Assembly: GCA_963823215.1 (NCBI GenBank)
Contig: CAWGKT010000001.1
Span: 248,001 to 312,000, forward strand
Source of the DNA: CAIWHR01 sp963823215
Lineage (GTDB): Bacteria; Pseudomonadota; Gammaproteobacteria; Burkholderiales; Casimicrobiaceae
Reading direction: 5' to 3'
Length of the DNA stretch: 64,000 bases
Shown: piece after piece, positions 1 to 9,629 of the stretch
Layout: each line of letters starts with the position of its first letter
Position numbering within the stretch: the first letter of the stretch is position 1
Translations under genes and position numbers: made by a program
The notes under the pieces: generated by a model
Databases searched by the model: none
What the model was told of the DNA's origin: nothing
What the model saw: the letters and a program-made list of their open reading frames with translations, nothing else

Positions 1-250
1 GCACGGCGCGCGAATCATCAGTAAACGTCGCCCGCGTCGCCATCGCTGCGGCTATGCTCGCCAAAACCCGCCGGCCCGCCGACGATGCGTTCCAACGCGG
101 CGATCCCGGGGTCGGATGTGCGGGCGTTACCTGATCCTCCGAATGTCGCGACCGTGGAAGCATGTGGCTCGCAAGAGGTCGCCACCAACTCCAACTTCCC
201 CATTTCCACAACGCGCTCCCGTCATGGCCAGCCACGACTAGAATGGCGGA
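1..250. other. Window start, no supported gene
   Basis: Only short open frames on both strands, none with recognisable protein features. It ends just before the start codon of the zinc-ribbon gene. It may hold the 3' flank of a gene outside the window. Confidence 0.5.
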
Positions 251-961
251 ATGCCGGTATGCCCCAACTGCCGTGACCCGATGGCGCCGCTTATGCTGGA
301 GGCCTTCGGCACGCTGCGCCCGATCGAGATCACAGCCTGCGCTCCGTGCAACCTGTTCTGGTTCGACAAGGCGGAGAGTATCCGCCTCAAGCCCAAGGCG
401 GTGCTGGAATTGTTCCAGTACATCGGCAAGGCGGGAACCGCGCGCAAGCCGCTCGCGACGACGTTCAACTGCCCCATATGTGCCGCGGCCCTCGACTTGA
501 CCCAGGACTTGCAGCGCACCACCCGCTTCACCTATTGGCGCTGTCGCAACGATCACGGACGGCTCACCACGTTCCACCAATTCCTGCGCGAGAAAAACTT
601 CATCCGCGCGCCCTCGCCGGCCGAGCTCGCCAAGCTGCGTGCCACGGTGCGCCAGATCGCCTGCTCGCAATGCGGCGCGCCCGTCGATCTCGCCAACGAC
701 AGTGCGTGCAAGCATTGCGGCGCGGCCGTGACCCTGATCGATCCGGAGGGCGTGGCGACAGCGCTGCGCGAACTTGCCGCCGGCGCGTCCTCGCGGGCGC
801 CATCGGATGCGGAAGCGATGCGCACGACGTTGAGCGATGCGCAGATCAACGCGATCTTCGACGTCGAGCGCATGCGCCAGAGCGAAGGCGGCGGCGATCT
901 CGTGGCGATCGGTGCATCGGCAATCGGCGGTTTGCTCGCGGGCCTGCTGCGGTCGCGCTGA
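251..961 (+). CDS. Multi-zinc-ribbon protein of unknown function
   Basis: 236 residues with paired cysteines typical of zinc ribbons: C4/C7 with C30/C33 (TFIIB-type ribbon spacing), C74/C77 with C98, and C138/C141 with C153/C156. The C-terminal tail (about 217-233) is glycine- and alanine-rich and hydrophobic, so it may associate with the membrane. A role in metal or nucleic-acid binding is inferred only from the ribbons. The next gene starts 13 bp downstream on the same strand, so the two are probably co-transcribed. No specific function is known to me. Confidence 0.8.
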   Translation: MPVCPNCRDPMAPLMLEAFGTLRPIEITACAPCNLFWFDKAESIRLKPKAVLELFQYIGKAGTARKPLATTFNCPICAAALDLTQDLQRTTRFTYWRCRNDHGRLTTFHQFLREKNFIRAPSPAELAKLRATVRQIACSQCGAPVDLANDSACKHCGAAVTLIDPEGVATALRELAAGASSRAPSDAEAMRTTLSDAQINAIFDVERMRQSEGGGDLVAIGASAIGGLLAGLLRSR

Positions 962-974
962 CCCTGCACAAGGA

Positions 975-1877
975 ATGACGGCCCTCGATCTCGAAGCACG
1001 AATCGCCGCGTTGCCGTACTGGCGCGGCAAGGTGAAGCTCGAACCGTTGCACGGAGGTCTATCCAACACGGCGTTCGTCGTCGATGACGGGAGCGAACGC
1101 TATGTCGCGCGTTGCGGCGGCGATATTCCGGCCCACCACGTGTTCCGCGATCGCGAACGGGCGACGAGCGTTGCTGCCCATGCAGCTGGCCTGTCGCCCG
1201 AAGTGGTCTATGCGGAGCCGGGCATCATGGTCATTCGCCATATCGATGGCAGGACACTCGCGGAACCGGATCTGCGCGCGAACATCGAGCGCATCGTCCC
1301 GCTCCTTGCACTATGCCACGGCGGACTGGCGCGCCACCTCGTGGGCCCGGCGAACACGTTCTGGGTCTTTCATGTCGTCCGTGACTATGCGCGGACGCTG
1401 CACGCCGCCCGCGGCGGCAACAACGGCGATCTGTCGCGCTATGTGACGCTTGCGGACGCACTTGAGGCACAGCAGATGCCGCTGCCCATCGTCTTCGGCC
1501 ACCACGACCTGCTCTCCGGCAATTTCCTCGACGACGGCAAACGCCTTTGGCTGATCGACTGGGAATACGGCGGCTTCGGCACCGCGATGTTCGACCTCGC
1601 GAACCTCGCCGCCAATGGGAGCTTCTCTCTTTCCGATGAGCGACTGCTGCTCGAAACCTATTTCGGGCAATCCGCAAGCGACGTGATGCAGCGGGCGTTT
1701 GATGCGATGAAGGTGGCAAGCGCGTTGCGCGAGGCCATGTGGGCGATGGTCTCCGCGATTCATCCCGCGGTGCCCGGTGCAGACTATCGGGCGCACGCCA
1801 CCGATTACCTGTCGCGCACCGAGGCAGCGCTGTTGCGCTACGCCGAAAGGTACGGAAGTCCTGTGGCCTCGTCCTGA
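975..1877 (+). CDS. Phosphotransferase of the choline/aminoglycoside kinase fold
   Basis: 300 residues. The N-terminal HGGLSNTAF segment (26-34) is the nucleotide-loop region of choline/ethanolamine-kinase-like enzymes. The catalytic Brenner motif HxDxxxxN is at H176, D178 and N183, and the metal-binding DWE is at 195-197. It probably phosphorylates a small hydroxyl compound such as choline, ethanolamine or a sugar, but the substrate cannot be read from sequence. The start is the ATG after AAGGA at 971-975. The frame is open further upstream, but that part overlaps the zinc-ribbon gene and has no family similarity. Confidence 0.85.
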   Translation: MTALDLEARIAALPYWRGKVKLEPLHGGLSNTAFVVDDGSERYVARCGGDIPAHHVFRDRERATSVAAHAAGLSPEVVYAEPGIMVIRHIDGRTLAEPDLRANIERIVPLLALCHGGLARHLVGPANTFWVFHVVRDYARTLHAARGGNNGDLSRYVTLADALEAQQMPLPIVFGHHDLLSGNFLDDGKRLWLIDWEYGGFGTAMFDLANLAANGSFSLSDERLLLETYFGQSASDVMQRAFDAMKVASALREAMWAMVSAIHPAVPGADYRAHATDYLSRTEAALLRYAERYGSPVASS

Positions 1878-2817
1878 CCCACGGCCTTTCCACTCGCGTC
1901 AACATCGCCCGCCTTTGCTGATGCTGGCCCTCATGCAGCAACTGCACCGGAAAACCCCGCCGTTACGCAGGACTTCCTCGACGCAAGCCCCGGGGGAGAC
2001 GGTGCGTGGCCCAGACTCGGCGGTTCTGGTGCGGCTCTACACGCGCAGCGCAGACCCATCAACGCGAAGCCCCACGAGGATCGCGGGGCTTCGCAGGATC
2101 GCCACATCGCTGTGGCTTCATTTCGTTACGTCACCGTAACGTGTGCCGGGCGTTGGTCACCGGCATTGGGGTAGTCCAGTAGTAGATGTCATCGATAAAG
2201 CAGCCCCCTTTTTGGTTGCCACAACATCGGCGCTATCTCGCGGCCGCGAACTCGGGGGAGCATCCGGTTGCGGGACGACCTGCCCGCGAAAACCGACACC
2301 CACGACTGCTGCCCTATCCGCGAGCACCGATCCATCACTTGAATCGCCTACGCACTAAGACTACGCCAAGCCGGAATGAGTTTCAAGGATCGGATTCCGG
2401 CGCGATTTGCGGGACGCCATGGGTAAAGGCGATCAGCGTGTTCGCCGTCGAGTCGGAATTGAAGCGCCCTTGTGGAACGGTCAGTGCTCGGCATCCGCGC
2501 GAAACATGATTGGGTACACAACGCAGCCGTAATCCCACGCAGGTCTCGACGTTGGAAGACTTAACGCTTGCATGTTGTAGCAGTCAAAGAAAGCATCCAA
2601 CTCGTTGAAAGATAACCATGCAATTCAACGGCACGCTTCGTGCTCGTTGCAGGTAATTCGGTTGCGGCAACCCCAGTCATGCAGCGGCGAGGCCACGATG
2701 CCCGAGAACCTGGAGCGGTTCAAGCAGTAACCGATTCCGCACCCACACGGGCCCCGTTCCGGCGGCTTGTGGCCGACAATCGGCGCGGGGACCATCGCCG
2801 ACGCACGGACCTTCCGT
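1878..2817. other. Gene-free convergent intergenic region of about 940 bp
   Basis: Lies between the ends of two convergent genes. Short open frames (for example 2186-2509 and 2640-2888) have no recognisable domains and no good ribosome binding sites. The clearest structure is a run of three inverted repeats at 2064-2141. Base composition falls towards AT around 2560-2650. It could hold gene remnants or a small RNA, but nothing more can be supported. Confidence 0.6.
2064..2141. repeat. Three consecutive perfect hairpins
   Basis: Inverted repeat 1: GCGAAGCCCC (2064-2073) with GGGGCTTCGC (2085-2094). Inverted repeat 2: GCCACA (2101-2106) with TGTGGC (2111-2116). Inverted repeat 3: CGTTACG (2124-2130) with CGTAACG (2135-2141). 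None is followed by a T-run of intrinsic-terminator quality. They may form a terminator region serving the convergent genes or part of a structured RNA. Confidence 0.6.
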
Positions 2818-5800
2818 CTACCGGGTACGCTTCAGGCACCTGCCTATCCACTGCCCGGTCAATCGCTCCTGCACCGAGTTTTGCGTGAGGCGCGCGGCAA
2901 GTCCGGTGAAATCAACAAGATCCAGCGGCTGATCCTGGTTGAAGCAGGAAAATACGTAACTGACTTTGCCCGTCACCGGATCGCGGTGCGACTGCAGGCA
3001 CTGCGCACAGATCTCCTTCATCATGCACTGCATCGGGGAGTTGATCGACGCGATCGCCTTGTGGCCCGGCTTCAGATGGCCCGCGAGCACCGTGTGCCGT
3101 GCGGCGCCGACCGCCGCCATCATCCGGTCCGAGCCGATGGCGATGAGGCGGTCGCATGCGGCGAAGGGAATCAGCTGCGCGCCAAGCGCGCCCGATGCGT
3201 AGGCGGACATCGCTTCCACGATGTTGCCGACGAACGCGCGGTCCTGCGACCGGGTCGCGCTGAAACCCGGCGCCTCGTCGCTGCACCAGACGACGACATC
3301 GGCCGCGGCCTCGATCTCGGCGACCTTGTACCGGTCGATCATCTTCTTGTAGCCGGCGAAGTAGAGCACCTTCGACCCCGCGCGGCGGAACGCCTGGCCG
3401 ATCGAAAAGAGTACCGCGTTGCCCAGTCCGCCGCCGGCGAGGACGACGGTTTCGCCGCCCACGATCTCCGTCGGCGTACCGGTCGGGCCCATCAGCACTA
3501 CGGGCTCGCCCGGCTTCAGCAACGCGCAAAGATCCGAGGAGCCGCCCATCTCCAGCACGATCGTGGAGACGAGGCCCTGCTCGCGATCGACCCACGCGCC
3601 CGTCAGGGCCAGTCCTTCCACGTTGAGGCGCGTGCCGTCGACAAGGGGTGCGAGGGCCTCGAAATTCTGCAAACGGTAGAACTGTCCCGGCTCGAAACGT
3701 CGCGCCGCCGCAGGTGCCCGGACAACCACCTCCAGGATCGTCGGCGTCAGGCGATCGACGCGCACGATGGTCGCCCGCAACGCGTCGCCCAGGCGACCGA
3801 AGAACGATGCGTCGGACTCACCCGCCGCCGGCGCAACCCGACCCAACATGCGCGAGACGATCGGATAGCCCTGCTTTGCGCTGGCCATCGCTTTCACCAC
3901 GTTGCCGTGGAACGACGGATGGAGGTCGCCGAAGAAGCTCGTCGCGCGGCCATCGCGACGAATCTCGGTAAGCACCGCGGGCTTGTCCGGCTTGGCCAGG
4001 CCCTTGACCGGATGCACCATACGGCCCTCCTCGTCCAGCAGTCGGAAGTATTTGCCATCGAGACGGAAGTGCGCCGCATCCTCGCGCGCGAGAACGGTGT
4101 TGGGCTGCGTGCCCGCGGCAACCAGGATCGAGCGTGCCGGCAGCGACGTCGTGCCGTACTGATGCCAGACGCCGTCGCCGTCGTTGTGATGCTGTGACAC
4201 GCGGAGCGCGCACGCGTGGCCGTGGACGTCGACCTCGACTGCGAGCGGTGTGAGTCCCTCCGCGAAACGGATGCCCTCCTCCAGCGCCTTCTCGACTTCC
4301 TCGTGGTTCAACGTGTACGACGGGCTGTCGATGAGCCGCCGACGATACGCGATCGTCGCGCCGCCCCATGCCTGCAGCAGCTCGACGATCCGGGCTTTGC
4401 GGCCCTCGCCTGCGGCGGCAGCGCGCTCGACGTGGATCGCGCGGGCATGCGCGAGGAATTCCTCGGCGATCGTGCGTTCAGCGGCGCTCCATCCGGACTC
4501 GACCGCGTTGCGTCCCTTCTCCGCGACGAGCACGTCGTAACGCGACAGGAACTTCTCGACCTGCACCGGGTAGTACGCGAGCGCTTCGGTTGCGGTATCG
4601 ATCGCGGTAAGCCCGCCGCCGACGACGACCACGGGCAGCCGCAGCTGCATGTTGGCCACGGAATTCTCCTTGGCCGCGCCGGTCAGTTGCAGCGCCATCA
4701 GGAAGTCCGAGGCCGTGCGCACGCCCGTGGCGAGCCCATTTGGCAATTCGAGCACCGTCGGTTTGCCGGCACCGGCGGCGACCGCCACATGATCGAAGCC
4801 GTACGCAAACGCCCCTTCGACGTCGAGCGTGCCGCCGAAACGCACGCCGCCGAAGAGCGCGAACCGGTCGCGGCGCTCGAGCAGCAGTCGGATCACCTTG
4901 AGGAAATTCTTGTCCCAACGCACGGTGATCCCGTACTCGGCGACGCCGCCGAAGCCGGCCATCACACGATCGTCAAGCGGCTCGGCGAGCGTCGCTGCGT
5001 CGAAGATTGGCGCGAAAGGCCCACGCTCGCCAGTGGCCGCGACTCCCGACAGCGCGGGGGGCAACGGCTCGATCTTGAGCCCGTCGATGCCGACGACCGT
5101 GTGGCCGTCGTTAATCAGGTGGTGCGCCAGCGTGAAGCCGGCCGGTCCCATGCCGACGACGAGCGCGCGCTTGCCGGTGGCGACCCGCGGCGTCGGCCGG
5201 CGCAGGTCGAGCGGGTTCCAGCGCGTGAGCAACGAATAGATCTCGAAACCCCAGGGCAGCGCCAGCACGTCCTTCAGGATCCGCGTTTCCGCCTGCGGAA
5301 TGTCGACCGGGTCGGTTTTTTGATAGATGCACGACTTCATGCAATCGTTGCAGATTCGGTGGCCAGTACCGGCGACGAGCGGATTGTCGACGCAGATGAT
5401 CGCCAGCGCGGCAAGCGGCAAGCCGTCGGCGCGTAGCTTGTGGAACTCGGAGATCTTCTCCTCGAGCGGGCAGCCGGCGAGCGTCACGCCGAACGGACTT
5501 TTCTTGAACGGGTTGTCGGGTGGGGGTGCGCCGGCGACCTTCTTCTCGAAGAGGCCGCGCGCGCAGGAGTCCTTGCCCTGCTCGTGACACCAGATGCAGT
5601 AGTGCGAGTGATCGAGCGCGGCCGCGAGACCCATGCCGGGATCGGTAAGCGCAAATCCCTCACGCCGCCGGACGTGGTCGCCTTCGAGCTTCCATGCGCT
5701 CGCTCCGCTCACGTGGGTCAACTCGACCGGAACAAGCTTCATGTAGTCGAGCTTGCGCGGCGCGCGGAACAGCACGCCGCCTTTGTGCGCGGCGCGGCCT

Positions 5801-6339
5801 TCAGGTGTGTGCGACGCCCATGCGGCATAGCGCAGCGCGACGTCGAGCGCCGCGGCGTGCGCGGCCTCGTCCTGCTGCCAGCGCGTAACCGCGTTGGCGA
5901 AGCCGAGCTCGGTGAATGGTCCACCGAGCGCGCTCTCCAGCTCCCGTCGCAGCACGGGTCCGTCGAACTGGGCGGCCACATCCGCCCGATGCGTGTTCAT
6001 CGCCTTGCGCTGGACGAAGAGGCGCTTCACCGCATAGAGCGGCGCGAGCTCGTGGTGCTTCCCCTCCAGCGTGCGGACGTCGCCCGCAATGCCGAACAGC
6101 GCGGCGAGGAAATCCTCCAGATGCGCCCCAAGCGCGATCAGCAGGTCCGACTCACCCTTGCGCCCCAGCTCGTCGGGCCTGGCGCGCGCCACGACCAGGC
6201 GTGCCGCCAGCGCCTCGTCCGCCGGCTGCAGATGCTCGACGAACAGCGCGTCGATGCGCGCCGCGCCGGCGGTCGAATACAGATCGGCGAAGGCCAGCCC
6301 GTGCGGGAGCTTCAGCGTCGGCAATGGGTCGGGCGGCAT
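2818..6339 (-). CDS. Fused GltD-like / PyrK-like iron-sulfur flavoprotein oxidoreductase
   Basis: 1173 residues. Residues 1 to about 220 form a helical N-terminal region I do not recognise. Cysteines at 248, 251, 259, 290, 316, 330, 333 and 337 resemble the two-[4Fe-4S] domain of the glutamate synthase small subunit and dihydropyrimidine dehydrogenase. A first Rossmann motif (VGMGPAG, 395-401) should bind FAD and a second (VVVGGGLTA, 571-579) NAD(P)H. Residues from about 855 match a dihydroorotate dehydrogenase electron-transfer subunit (PyrK): flavin motif FEPGQFYRL (882-890), NAD motif VVLAGGGLG (965-973) and a [2Fe-2S] site with C1105, C1111, C1114 and C1132. A GltD-like part plus a PyrK-like part is the composition of NfnB plus NfnA, the flavin-based bifurcating ferredoxin:NADP oxidoreductase. 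That function is inference. A plain NAD(P)H-dependent reductase is also possible. Confidence 0.75.
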   Translation of the reverse strand: MPPDPLPTLKLPHGLAFADLYSTAGAARIDALFVEHLQPADEALAARLVVARARPDELGRKGESDLLIALGAHLEDFLAALFGIAGDVRTLEGKHHELAPLYAVKRLFVQRKAMNTHRADVAAQFDGPVLRRELESALGGPFTELGFANAVTRWQQDEAAHAAALDVALRYAAWASHTPEGRAAHKGGVLFRAPRKLDYMKLVPVELTHVSGASAWKLEGDHVRRREGFALTDPGMGLAAALDHSHYCIWCHEQGKDSCARGLFEKKVAGAPPPDNPFKKSPFGVTLAGCPLEEKISEFHKLRADGLPLAALAIICVDNPLVAGTGHRICNDCMKSCIYQKTDPVDIPQAETRILKDVLALPWGFEIYSLLTRWNPLDLRRPTPRVATGKRALVVGMGPAGFTLAHHLINDGHTVVGIDGLKIEPLPPALSGVAATGERGPFAPIFDAATLAEPLDDRVMAGFGGVAEYGITVRWDKNFLKVIRLLLERRDRFALFGGVRFGGTLDVEGAFAYGFDHVAVAAGAGKPTVLELPNGLATGVRTASDFLMALQLTGAAKENSVANMQLRLPVVVVGGGLTAIDTATEALAYYPVQVEKFLSRYDVLVAEKGRNAVESGWSAAERTIAEEFLAHARAIHVERAAAAGEGRKARIVELLQAWGGATIAYRRRLIDSPSYTLNHEEVEKALEEGIRFAEGLTPLAVEVDVHGHACALRVSQHHNDGDGVWHQYGTTSLPARSILVAAGTQPNTVLAREDAAHFRLDGKYFRLLDEEGRMVHPVKGLAKPDKPAVLTEIRRDGRATSFFGDLHPSFHGNVVKAMASAKQGYPIVSRMLGRVAPAAGESDASFFGRLGDALRATIVRVDRLTPTILEVVVRAPAAARRFEPGQFYRLQNFEALAPLVDGTRLNVEGLALTGAWVDREQGLVSTIVLEMGGSSDLCALLKPGEPVVLMGPTGTPTEIVGGETVVLAGGGLGNAVLFSIGQAFRRAGSKVLYFAGYKKMIDRYKVAEIEAAADVVVWCSDEAPGFSATRSQDRAFVGNIVEAMSAYASGALGAQLIPFAACDRLIAIGSDRMMAAVGAARHTVLAGHLKPGHKAIASINSPMQCMMKEICAQCLQSHRDPVTGKVSYVFSCFNQDQPLDLVDFTGLAARLTQNSVQERLTGQWIGRCLKRTR

Positions 6340-6569
6340 GGAATCGAGGACAGCGTGCGAGTGCCATCTGCCGCGGCTGCAGTGGCAGGCAAGAGACGGC
6401 GCAGGGAAAACGTGTGATTTTACCGTTTACCGCCCGCCGGCGTCCGGTGGCGATGCTATCTTTTCATGGCGGAAACCATCCCCATCTTGCCGTCAACCAT
6501 CGAGACTATCCGTACGTTGATGGCGGCGCCGTAGGACAATGGTGTCTTAGCGCGTCCCCTGGAGAGGCC

Positions 6570-7781
6570 ATGAACCCGATTCGCCGTCTTGCCCGAGTTG
6601 CCGCGTTGGGCACGCTCGCCGCCATTGCCGCGTTGCCGCTGGCGAGCACGGCGCAGCCGATCCGGCTCGGCGAGCTCAACAGCTACAAGGTGTTCCCGGC
6701 GTTCCTGGAACCGTACAAGAAGGGCATGGAGCTGGCGCTGGCCGAGGTCAACGCAACGGGAGGCGTGCTCGGGCGGCCGCTCGAGATCGTGTCGCGCGAC
6801 GACAACGGCAACCCCGGCGACGCCGTGCGCGTGGCGGAGGAGCTCCTCACCCGCGAAAAGGCCGTCATGCTGATGGGGACATTCGCGTCCAACGTCGGGC
6901 TTGCCGTGGCCGACCTCGCGAAGCAGCGCAAGGTGCTGTTCCTTGCGGCCGAGCCGCTCACCGACAAGATCGTCTGGGAAAACGGCAACCGTTACACGTT
7001 CCGGCTGCGCGCGTCGACCTACATGCAGACGGCGATGCTGGCGCCCGAGGCGGCGAAGCTTGCGCGGAAGCGCTGGGCGATCGTCTACCCCAACTACGAG
7101 TACGGGCAGTCGGCCACCGCCGCGTTCAAGCAGCAGATGATCGCACGGCAGGCCGGCGGCATCGAGTTCGTCGAGCAGGCGGTGCCGCTCGGCAAGATCG
7201 ACGCAGGGCCTGTCGTGCAGGCGATGCTCGACGCCAAGCCCGATGCGATCTTCTCGTCGCTGTTCGGCGCCGACCTCGCGCGCTTCGTCCGCGAAGGCGA
7301 GCTGCGCGGCCTCTTCAAAGGCCGCCCGGTGTTCAACCTGCTGGGCGGCGAGCCCGAGTACCTCGACCCGCTGAAGGACGAAGCGCCGGTCGGCTGGTGG
7401 GTGACGGGTTACCCGTGGTACGCAATCGACACGCCCGAGCACAAGCGCTTCCGCGACGCCTATCAGGCGAAATTCAACGACTATCCGCGGCTGGGCTCCG
7501 TCGTCGGCTACAGCGCCGTGAAGGCCGCAGCTGCCGCAATCCGCAAGGCTGGCTCGACCGACACCGAGAAGCTGATCGCAGCGATGAGCGGCCTCGCCTT
7601 CGACTCGCCGTTCGGCAAGGTCAGCTTCCGCGCGCTCGACCATCAATCGACGATGGGAGCCTACGTCGGTCGCACCTCGGTCAAGGAAGGCAAGGGCGTG
7701 ATGGTCGACTGGCGCTACGCCGACGGCAGCGGCTTCCTTCCCTCCGACGACACCGTCAGGCGGCTGCGCCCGCAGGATTGA
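6570..7781 (+). CDS. Periplasmic substrate-binding protein, branched-chain amino acid ABC type
   Basis: 403 residues with a Sec signal peptide (basic MNPIRRLAR start, hydrophobic core, cleavage near residue 28) followed by a type I periplasmic-binding fold of the LivJ family. It has the typical early segment with GxLGRPLEIVSRDD and later VVGYSAVKAAAAAI. The ligand is unknown; members bind amino acids, amides, urea or aromatic acids. No permease or ATPase genes lie alongside, so it is an orphan binding protein here. It diverges from the large flavoprotein gene with 230 bp between them. The ATG at 6570 was chosen because the signal peptide begins there and GGAGAGG precedes it. Confidence 0.85.
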   Translation: MNPIRRLARVAALGTLAAIAALPLASTAQPIRLGELNSYKVFPAFLEPYKKGMELALAEVNATGGVLGRPLEIVSRDDNGNPGDAVRVAEELLTREKAVMLMGTFASNVGLAVADLAKQRKVLFLAAEPLTDKIVWENGNRYTFRLRASTYMQTAMLAPEAAKLARKRWAIVYPNYEYGQSATAAFKQQMIARQAGGIEFVEQAVPLGKIDAGPVVQAMLDAKPDAIFSSLFGADLARFVREGELRGLFKGRPVFNLLGGEPEYLDPLKDEAPVGWWVTGYPWYAIDTPEHKRFRDAYQAKFNDYPRLGSVVGYSAVKAAAAAIRKAGSTDTEKLIAAMSGLAFDSPFGKVSFRALDHQSTMGAYVGRTSVKEGKGVMVDWRYADGSGFLPSDDTVRRLRPQD

Positions 7782-7846
7782 CCGCAATGCAGTTCGCTTG
7801 AGGCCCTTGTCGTGGTTCCCGCGACCAGAAGCACGGATGACCGGGG

Positions 7847-8434
7847 TCAGAAACTCAGCACCGATTGCGCGACCGGCGCGAAGCTCCGGCGGTGCGCCTG
7901 GCACGGTCCGTGGCGCGCGAGCGCCGCCAGGTGTTCCGGCGTCCCGTAGCCGCGGTTGTGCGCGAAACCGTACTCCGGAAACCGGCCGTCGAGCTCGTCC
8001 AGCATCGCATCACGCGCGGTCTTGGCGAGGATCGATGCCGCCGATATAACGGCAACGTCACGGTCGCCCTTGACGATCGCCCGCATCGCGCACGGGAGTT
8101 CCGGACAGCGGTTGCCATCGATCCAGGCCTCCCCCGGCGCGACGGAGAGCCCCGCGAACGCGCGGCGCATGGCGAGCATCGTCGCCCGCAGGATGTTGAG
8201 CGCATCGATCTCGGTGACATCGGCTTCGCCCACGGACCAGGCCAGTGCGTTGGCGCGGATTTCGACGGCGAGGCGACCGCGCTGCCGCGCCGACAGGAGC
8301 TTCGAGTCGCGCAGGCCGGCAATCGGGCGCGAAGGGTCGAGAATCACTGCCGCCGCGACTACCGGCCCGGCGAGCGGGCCCCGCCCTGCTTCGTCGATTC
8401 CGGCAATCAGCGCTGCCCCGCGCACGGTCAGCAC
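7847..8434 (-). CDS. rnhB: Ribonuclease HII
   Basis: 195 residues. It cleaves the RNA strand of RNA-DNA hybrids and single ribonucleotides in DNA. The four acidic catalytic residues are visible: D14 and E15 in IDEAGRGPLAGP, D106 in WIDGNR and D124 in KGDRDV. The start is GTG and lies inside lpxB: the two overlap by 7 bp, with the lpxB stop inside the rnhB start region. It is the last gene of the lipid A operon, a common arrangement in proteobacteria. Confidence 0.95.
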   Translation of the reverse strand: MLTVRGAALIAGIDEAGRGPLAGPVVAAAVILDPSRPIAGLRDSKLLSARQRGRLAVEIRANALAWSVGEADVTEIDALNILRATMLAMRRAFAGLSVAPGEAWIDGNRCPELPCAMRAIVKGDRDVAVISAASILAKTARDAMLDELDGRFPEYGFAHNRGYGTPEHLAALARHGPCQAHRRSFAPVAQSVLSF

Positions 8435-9609
8435 GCGACGCCTGCCGCGCGCAACTCGGTGACGACCGCCGCCGCCGCCAGACCTCCCGTGTCGGCCGCA
8501 AGCGATGCGGCAAATCCCGCGAACAAGGCTTCGAGACGGCGCCGCGTCACCGTGTCGTCAAAGAGGTTGAGCGCCGCCTGCGCGAGATTCTCTACCGTCG
8601 CGTTTTCCTGTATGAGCTCGGGCACGACGAACTTTCCCGCGAGGATATTCGGCAGGCCCACCCATGGGAGCAGGATCCGGCTTCGGACAATGCGCGCCGT
8701 CAGCGGGTGCACGCGGTAGAAGATCACATGTGGGCAACGCGCGAGGGCCGCTTCGAGCGTGGCGGTGCCGGAGGCCACGACGGCGACGTCGGCGGCACGC
8801 AATGCGTCGGTCGCGTGACCGTAGAGCAGCGTCAGCGGCAATTTCTCGAGCCCGAGCCGGTAGATGGCGGACTCGAAGCGGTCGCGCGTCGGGCGCGTCG
8901 CCAGGGGCACGAGAAAGCGCGCATCCGGACGGGCAGCATGGAGCATGGCGGCGGTGCGGAGCACGAGGTCGCCGTGCATGTCGAGCTCCGACGCACGGCT
9001 GCCGGGCAACAGCGCGAAAGCCGGCTGCGCAGTCCCGAGCTTCAGCTGCTCGCGCGCAAGGCGCCGCGAGCCTAGCGCCGCCGCCTGCGCGGCCAGCGGA
9101 TGACCTACGAAGGTGACCGGGACCCCAGCCGCCTCGTAGATGGGCGGCTCGAACGGAAACAGTGCCAGCATCCGATGGACCGAGCGTCCGATCCGGTGCA
9201 CGCGCTCGCGGCGCCAGGCCCAGACGGAGGGACTGACGAAATGGAGCGTGCGCACGCCGGTGCGCTTCAGTCGCGCCTCGAGACCGAGGTTGAAATCCGG
9301 AGCGTCGACACCGACGAACACGGGGACGCGCTCGGCGACGAGGCGCTGAAAAAGCGCCCGCCGCAGGGCGAACAGCTGCGGCAGCCGCGACAGCACCTCG
9401 GCGAATCCCCGCACGGCCAGGGTCTCGAGCGGAAACCACGCCTCGCAGCCGGCCGCCTCCATGCGCGGTCCCGCGACGCCGACGAACCGTGCCTGCGGCA
9501 TGCGCACGCGCACCGCTTGGATCAGCGTGGCCGCGAGCGCGTCGCCCGACGCCTCGCCGGCGACGATGCCGATCGTCACGCGACCGGAGCAGGTTGCTGC
9601 GTCGTCCAT
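8428..9609 (-). CDS. lpxB: Lipid-A-disaccharide synthase
   Basis: 393 residues, normal family length. It joins UDP-2,3-diacylglucosamine and lipid X to form the lipid A disaccharide at the inner face of the cytoplasmic membrane. The N-terminal GIVAGEASGD signature and the GVDAPDFN segment are characteristic, as are SPSVWAWR and LLPGSRASE. It follows lpxA with a 20-bp gap and overlaps rnhB. Confidence 0.96.
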   Translation of the reverse strand: MDDAATCSGRVTIGIVAGEASGDALAATLIQAVRVRMPQARFVGVAGPRMEAAGCEAWFPLETLAVRGFAEVLSRLPQLFALRRALFQRLVAERVPVFVGVDAPDFNLGLEARLKRTGVRTLHFVSPSVWAWRRERVHRIGRSVHRMLALFPFEPPIYEAAGVPVTFVGHPLAAQAAALGSRRLAREQLKLGTAQPAFALLPGSRASELDMHGDLVLRTAAMLHAARPDARFLVPLATRPTRDRFESAIYRLGLEKLPLTLLYGHATDALRAADVAVVASGTATLEAALARCPHVIFYRVHPLTARIVRSRILLPWVGLPNILAGKFVVPELIQENATVENLAQAALNLFDDTVTRRRLEALFAGFAASLAADTGGLAAAAVVTELRAAGVAC

Positions 9610-9629
9610 CCCGAGCCGCCAATCAGGGT

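Noticed and set aside
2186..2509. 107-residue open frame in the gene-free gap
   Set aside because: No ribosome site, no domain and unusual composition; not supported as a gene.
2767..4197. 476-residue plus-strand open frame
   Set aside because: Antisense shadow of the large flavoprotein gene; Arg/His-rich composition with no domain. The same holds for 4216-5436.
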